The notes beneath the pieces were generated by a model, which did not search any database, was not told where the DNA came from, and worked only from the letters and a program-made list of their open reading frames with translations. From the NCBI RefSeq assembly GCF_963677075.1, contig NZ_OY781873.1, positions 992,001-1,056,000 of the forward strand: a DNA stretch of 64,000 bases, read 5' to 3'. Origin of the DNA: an uncultured Sphaerochaeta sp. (GTDB taxonomy: Bacteria > Spirochaetota > Spirochaetia > Sphaerochaetales > Sphaerochaetaceae). Shown here one piece after another: positions 60,338-64,000 of this stretch; positions within the stretch are counted from its first letter, which is position 1; every line of letters starts with the position of its first letter. A program made the position numbers and the translations under genes.

Positions 60338-61456
60338 ATGAGTCTTAATCTGACATATAAGAATGTAAATAAAATCTTCGGTGAACAATCAAAGAATCCT
60401 GTGCACGCATTGAACGACGTATCATTTACGATTGAACCTGGTGAGCTGTTTTGCCTCCTTGGACCTTCTGGATGTGGCAAGACAACATTGTTACGTTCTA
60501 CGGCAGGACTTGAATCAATTTCAAGTGGACAGATTATGTATGGTGACAAGGATATGACCTTGATTCCTCCTTTTCGGAGAAACATCGGTATGGTATTCCA
60601 AAGCTTTGCACTCTATCCGCATATGAATATTTTTGAGAACGTTGCATATGGATTGAGAGTACGAAAGACTCCTGAAGCAGAAGTGAAGAGACGAGTCACC
60701 GAAGTAATGGAACTGGTAGGGCTCACAGAAGAGCTTAAAAGAAACCCTTCACCGACTGGGCTTTCCGGAGGACAGCAGCAGCGTGTGGCTATTGCGCGTG
60801 CTCTTGTGTATGATCCTGATATTCTGCTTCTTGATGAACCTCTGGCCAATCTTGATGCCAAACTGCGTCGATATATGCGTGCAGAGATTAGAAGAATCCA
60901 GAAGGCAACCAATATTACCACAATTTTTGTTACGCATGACCAAGAAGAAGCAATGGCAATTGGTGATAGGCTAGCTGTGTTACGTAAAGGAGTTGTTGAG
61001 CAGATCGGTTCATCAAATGAGCTGTACACCAAGCCAAACAACGCATTTGTTTCCAACTTCATCGGGAAGATGAACTTCTTCAATGCAACGTTGGCAGGAA
61101 AGAGCAGTGCAACCATCGATGGTTCGGAAGTAGTTGTCTCGGTGAAAGAACATAATATCCGATTCAGCGGAAATAAAAAGGTTAACATTGGGGAATCTGT
61201 GCTCATCGGGGCTCGACCGGAACAGTTGGAGATATCAAAAGACAAGATAGCCGATACTATCAAGGGAACAGTTCAGATTATTCAGCATCTTGGGCAGTTT
61301 GTACGATATGAAGTAGTACTCGAGAAACATGTGAGTGAGACCCCCATGGAAATCGATATGCCGTATATGCTTGAAGGGGTGGTTGAGCATGACACGGTAT
61401 ATGTACATGTAAAAGAAGGCCTTCCATTCTTGTTCCTGCCGGAGGTGAGAAACTGA
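60338..61456 (+). CDS. ABC transporter ATP-binding protein (FbpC/PotA type)
   Basis: This 372-residue protein has one ABC domain: Walker A LLGPSGCGKTTLLRSTAGL near residue 40, Q-loop GMVFQSFALYPH, signature GLSGGQQQRVAIARAL and Walker B ILLLDEPLANLDAKLR, then H-loop FVTHDQEEA. A C-terminal TOBE domain (GARPEQLEI to the end) is typical of PotA/FbpC/MalK ATPases. The start at 60338 is preceded at some distance by GAAGGAG. The stop overlaps the permease start (TGATG). Confidence 0.88.
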   Translation: MSLNLTYKNVNKIFGEQSKNPVHALNDVSFTIEPGELFCLLGPSGCGKTTLLRSTAGLESISSGQIMYGDKDMTLIPPFRRNIGMVFQSFALYPHMNIFENVAYGLRVRKTPEAEVKRRVTEVMELVGLTEELKRNPSPTGLSGGQQQRVAIARALVYDPDILLLDEPLANLDAKLRRYMRAEIRRIQKATNITTIFVTHDQEEAMAIGDRLAVLRKGVVEQIGSSNELYTKPNNAFVSNFIGKMNFFNATLAGKSSATIDGSEVVVSVKEHNIRFSGNKKVNIGESVLIGARPEQLEISKDKIADTIKGTVQIIQHLGQFVRYEVVLEKHVSETPMEIDMPYMLEGVVEHDTVYVHVKEGLPFLFLPEVRN

Positions 61457-63201
61457 TGCGTATTAACAACCAAACTCCTCCAATTGATATCAAAGGGAGT
61501 GAGGAAAAGAGCCTGAAAAAATTTTTGCAGAAGGATTTTACACCTTACTTGGTGTTTGCAATTCCTCTTACCTTCATGGCTATCTTCCTTATATATCCCA
61601 TGGCTATTACATTAATGAGAGCATTCATGCCTGCTGGGAACAAGTTGATTGCTGGGACATTTTCACTGCAAGGGTTCACGAAATTCTTTGAGAGTGTGAT
61701 GTACCAGAAGGCATTGGCTAATTCATTCATTGTTAGCTTATCAGTAACATTGCTCTGTATTGTTATTGGAGTTCCCATGGGCTATTTTGTTGCCCGTGTC
61801 AAAATGCCTGGCAAGAATATGATGCTGAGCCTTGGAATTCTCCCTATTATCATGCCATCATTCGTAGGAGCCTTCACATGGGTGATTCTGTTGGGACGCC
61901 AGGGTGTTGTACGACATTTTCTCAATCTGCTGTTTGGACCACTGGGAATAGAGATTCCTACCATCTACGGCATGTTTGGGATGATCCTTTGTATGACCTT
62001 GACTTATTATCCCTTCGTGTTCCAACTTGCATATGGAGCCTTTGCATCTGCAAATTCCTTGCTTGAAGAGGCTGGCATGCTCATGGGGGCAAGTAAGTGG
62101 TATATTTTCAGAACTATTACATTTCCCTTGATCCTTCCCAGTCTTGGTGCTGGTGCATTGTTGGTGTTTGTTCGTTCCATTGGAAATTTTGGTATCCCCG
62201 CCATCATTGGTGGTGACAAGTATGTACTGCCCACCTTGATCTATTTCCGTGTCAACGGATTCTGGGATCTTAATGGAGCTGCTTCGATTGCAGTTATCAA
62301 TGTATTGATTACTGCTTTGGTCTTGTATCTGCAGAAGCGTGTGATAAACCGGCATGAGTATGAGACTATTTCAGCAACCCACTCGGAAATCAAGCAGCAT
62401 GAAGGTAAGGCAATCCGAATTATTGCAATTGTATATTGTGTGATTATCCTGGTTGTTTCACTCTTGCCACAGCTTACGATTATCGTGATGTCTTTCTATG
62501 AGAAATGGGTTGGCTTGTTCCCGGAAGGGTTTACCTTGGCAAATTATATTAGGATCCCTCAGTACTCAAGGCACGAACTCTTTAACACGTTCTACTTGTC
62601 AATTCTAGCCACAATTCTTGCAGCAGTTTTGGGAAGCTTGATTGCCTATATCACTGAGCGTAAGAAACCCAAGGGTGCTGCTTTGCTTGATATGTCAATT
62701 ATGGCCCCCTTTATTTTGCCAGGAACCGTTGTATCGGTTGCATTGCTGTCAGCTTTTAGTGGAAGCAGTATGATCCGCCTTACTGGAACGTATACGATCA
62801 TTGTTATTTCATACATGATCAGAAGAACCCCGTATGTTTATCGATCAGTATCTGCTAGCTTGTCCCAGTTGAATCCTTCACTGGAAGAAGCGTCAACCAT
62901 CGCTGGAGCGAACTGGTTCTATACGTTCCGCAGGGTAAGTGTCCCCTTGATTATGCCAGCAATTATTAGTGGCTCCATTCTTACTCTTACAACGTTATTG
63001 CAGGAGTTGAGCACGACAATCTTGTTGTACAGTTCCAATACAAGAACGGTTCCCATTCAGATTTATGGTGCGGTAGCAGATGGAAAACTCGGGGAAGCAA
63101 GTGCTCTCTCAGTTGTTCTGCTGATCGTAGTATTTATAATTGTCTATCTCATGAACCATAAGCAGGGTAAGTCCATCGCTTCAAGTTTTAAGATGGGCTG
63201 A
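61456..63201 (+). CDS. ABC transporter permease, fused two-domain (FbpB/AfuB type)
   Basis: This 581-residue membrane protein contains two BPD_transp_1 permease halves in one chain, as in FbpB/AfuB. EEAGMLMGASKWYIFRTITF (first EAA loop) and EEASTIAGANWFYTFRRVSV (second EAA loop) are visible at about residues 210 and 475, where they contact the ATPase. About twelve hydrophobic segments are seen. It forms the channel for the substrate bound by the protein at 59272. Confidence 0.9.
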   Translation: MRINNQTPPIDIKGSEEKSLKKFLQKDFTPYLVFAIPLTFMAIFLIYPMAITLMRAFMPAGNKLIAGTFSLQGFTKFFESVMYQKALANSFIVSLSVTLLCIVIGVPMGYFVARVKMPGKNMMLSLGILPIIMPSFVGAFTWVILLGRQGVVRHFLNLLFGPLGIEIPTIYGMFGMILCMTLTYYPFVFQLAYGAFASANSLLEEAGMLMGASKWYIFRTITFPLILPSLGAGALLVFVRSIGNFGIPAIIGGDKYVLPTLIYFRVNGFWDLNGAASIAVINVLITALVLYLQKRVINRHEYETISATHSEIKQHEGKAIRIIAIVYCVIILVVSLLPQLTIIVMSFYEKWVGLFPEGFTLANYIRIPQYSRHELFNTFYLSILATILAAVLGSLIAYITERKKPKGAALLDMSIMAPFILPGTVVSVALLSAFSGSSMIRLTGTYTIIVISYMIRRTPYVYRSVSASLSQLNPSLEEASTIAGANWFYTFRRVSVPLIMPAIISGSILTLTTLLQELSTTILLYSSNTRTVPIQIYGAVADGKLGEASALSVVLLIVVFIIVYLMNHKQGKSIASSFKMG

Positions 63202-63210
63202 TCAAATTGA

Positions 63211-63237
63211 TGGTACCAGGAATTACTCCTGGTACCA
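63211..63237 (+). promoter_or_regulatory. Intercistronic hairpin before the AGE-type gene
   Basis: TGGTACCAGGA and TCCTGGTACCA form a perfect 11-bp stem with loop ATTAC. There is no T run, so the AGE-type gene is probably still in the operon, with lower expression. Confidence 0.6.
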
Positions 63238-63251
63238 GTGTGGGTTGTTGC

Positions 63252-64000
63252 ATGGATAAAGAGTTAGAATTCTACAGGACCCATCTTGCTTCACAGGTGC
63301 TTCCCTTTTGGGAAAAAGCTTTTGATGAAGAGTATGGGGGAGTCTTTACTTGTTTTTCAAACGACGGTGAGACCTTGCTTTCCCAAGATAAGTTCACCTG
63401 GTCACAGGCAAGGATGCTGTGGTGCCTTTCCTACCTGGTTAAGAGCACTGCTTGCAGTTTTGGTTTGTCCGAGGATCGTTTGAAAGGGTATCGGCGAGCG
63501 GCTGACAAGCTTTATATATTCCTCGATAGTCATGCATGGCTTTCAGCAGAGGATGAGGTGGCGGCCTTTCTGCTTGACCGTACAGGCAAGAAGAAAGAAA
63601 GTATTCCCGGAAAAGGATTGTATACAAGTTTTTACGCTGATTGCTTCCTGATTATGGCGTATTCTCGTTATTCACTCCTTTCTGATGACGCTTCAATTGC
63701 CAAAAAGGCATTATCAATGTATCGAAAGATGCTGAAAGTACTGTCTGGTGGGATAGTGAAAACTGAACCATATCCACTTCCTGCAGGAGCAGAAGCTCAC
63801 TCTGTGCCAATGATACTTTGCAACACAGCACATGAGCTTTCCCTGGCATTGATGGAATTTTATCCTGAGGAGGCCAGCGGCATTGCACAAGAGGCTGAGC
63901 ATTTTGCTTATACGATTCTTGAAAGATTTGTCGATCCGCAGACCTTGCAGGTACAGGAAGTGATTCTGAGTGAAAGACAGAATGTAACTTTGCTCGAAAG
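63252..64000 (+). CDS. N-acylglucosamine 2-epimerase (AGE) family protein, 5' part; cut by the window end
   Basis: The frame starts at ATG 63252 and is open to the window end (about 249 residues). LASQVLPFWEKAFDEEYGGV, DKFTWSQARMLWCLSYL and FYADCFLIMAYSRYSLL match the AGE/RenBP (alpha/alpha)6-barrel family, which epimerises or isomerises N-acyl-glucosamine, mannose or cellobiose. It lies 50 bp after the permease gene in the same direction, and with the TIM-barrel isomerase it should act on the imported sugar. The active-site end is outside the window. Confidence 0.8.
   Translation, partial: MDKELEFYRTHLASQVLPFWEKAFDEEYGGVFTCFSNDGETLLSQDKFTWSQARMLWCLSYLVKSTACSFGLSEDRLKGYRRAADKLYIFLDSHAWLSAEDEVAAFLLDRTGKKKESIPGKGLYTSFYADCFLIMAYSRYSLLSDDASIAKKALSMYRKMLKVLSGGIVKTEPYPLPAGAEAHSVPMILCNTAHELSLALMEFYPEEASGIAQEAEHFAYTILERFVDPQTLQVQEVILSERQNVTLLE

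Noticed and set aside
59272..63201. Calling the FbpABC-type cassette a ferric iron transporter
   Set aside because: Family membership does not fix the ligand, and all neighbouring genes are sugar-related.
1..64000. tRNA and rRNA genes
   Set aside because: No cloverleaf with a conserved T-arm or rRNA core sequence was recognised by eye; a dedicated scan could still find one.

Overview
The window looks like a chromosome segment from a free-living or host-associated spirochaete, most likely Sphaerochaeta or a close relative. The evidence is indirect: three ABC-transporter solute-binding proteins have signal peptides ending in motifs such as SQGTKEAA or AQGAQEGEG without a lipobox cysteine, there are many sugar ABC cassettes, the base composition is moderate, and DUF4914 and DUF6577 type genes are present. 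No rRNA or tRNA gene was seen, so the genus is inference.

Region by region. 1-2.4 kb (minus strand): the 5' part of a type I restriction methyltransferase gene (hsdM, cut by the window edge), overlapped by an acyl-CoA ligase gene. 2.7-8.7 kb: a mosaic of decayed and intact mobile-type genes: a DUF6577 gene broken by an IS remnant and a frameshift, a Fic protein behind an operator array, an XRE regulator with its own palindromes, a shikimate-kinase-like P-loop protein, and the headless 3' end of a DUF4143 ATPase. 8.7-15.6 kb: a sugar ABC transporter, GH3 glycosidase and LuxR-type regulator, bounded by two 99-bp direct repeats. 15.5-23.4 kb: a LacI regulator and TIM-barrel isomerase, divergent from a BMP-type nucleoside ABC transporter with a nucleoside hydrolase.

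23.5-42 kb is an accessory island rich in toxin-antitoxin and anti-phage genes: Phd/Doc, an ImmA protease with a frameshifted DUF4411 PIN protein, an AbiL-like ATPase with a frameshifted RloB-type partner, sce7726 with a remnant of sce7725, two more Fic proteins, AbrB/PIN, a 5'-truncated and frameshifted DUF4914 gene, and an intact subtilase plus AAA ATPase pair matching the IetAS anti-phage system. Housekeeping-type genes lie between them (protein-isoaspartate methyltransferase, a DUF2089/membrane/SHOCT-like trio, NhaC antiporter). 42-54 kb continues the mixture: a GNAT acetyltransferase, a CrtI-like oxidoreductase, an unknown 376-residue protein, a DUF4143 ATPase, an ArgO-type exporter, an XRE-ImmA operon and an AbiEi/AbiEii pair, with a roughly 1-kb stretch (46.4-47.4 kb) that may hold a noncoding RNA.

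53.8-64 kb returns to metabolism: a DUF1413 protein, a sugar-1-phosphate nucleotidyltransferase and galactokinase-family kinase that could act in sequence, then a DeoR-controlled catabolic cluster (DeoR, TIM-barrel isomerase, PP2C-like protein, FbpABC/AfuABC-type ABC transporter, AGE-family epimerase cut by the window end). The deoR gene and the transporter operon share the inverted repeat TGTTCT-N5/7-AGAACA, which suggests one regulon. Single-base indels break four accessory genes, three of them by loss of one base in a homopolymer, so real decay and sequencing error must be told apart before the defence genes are called dead.
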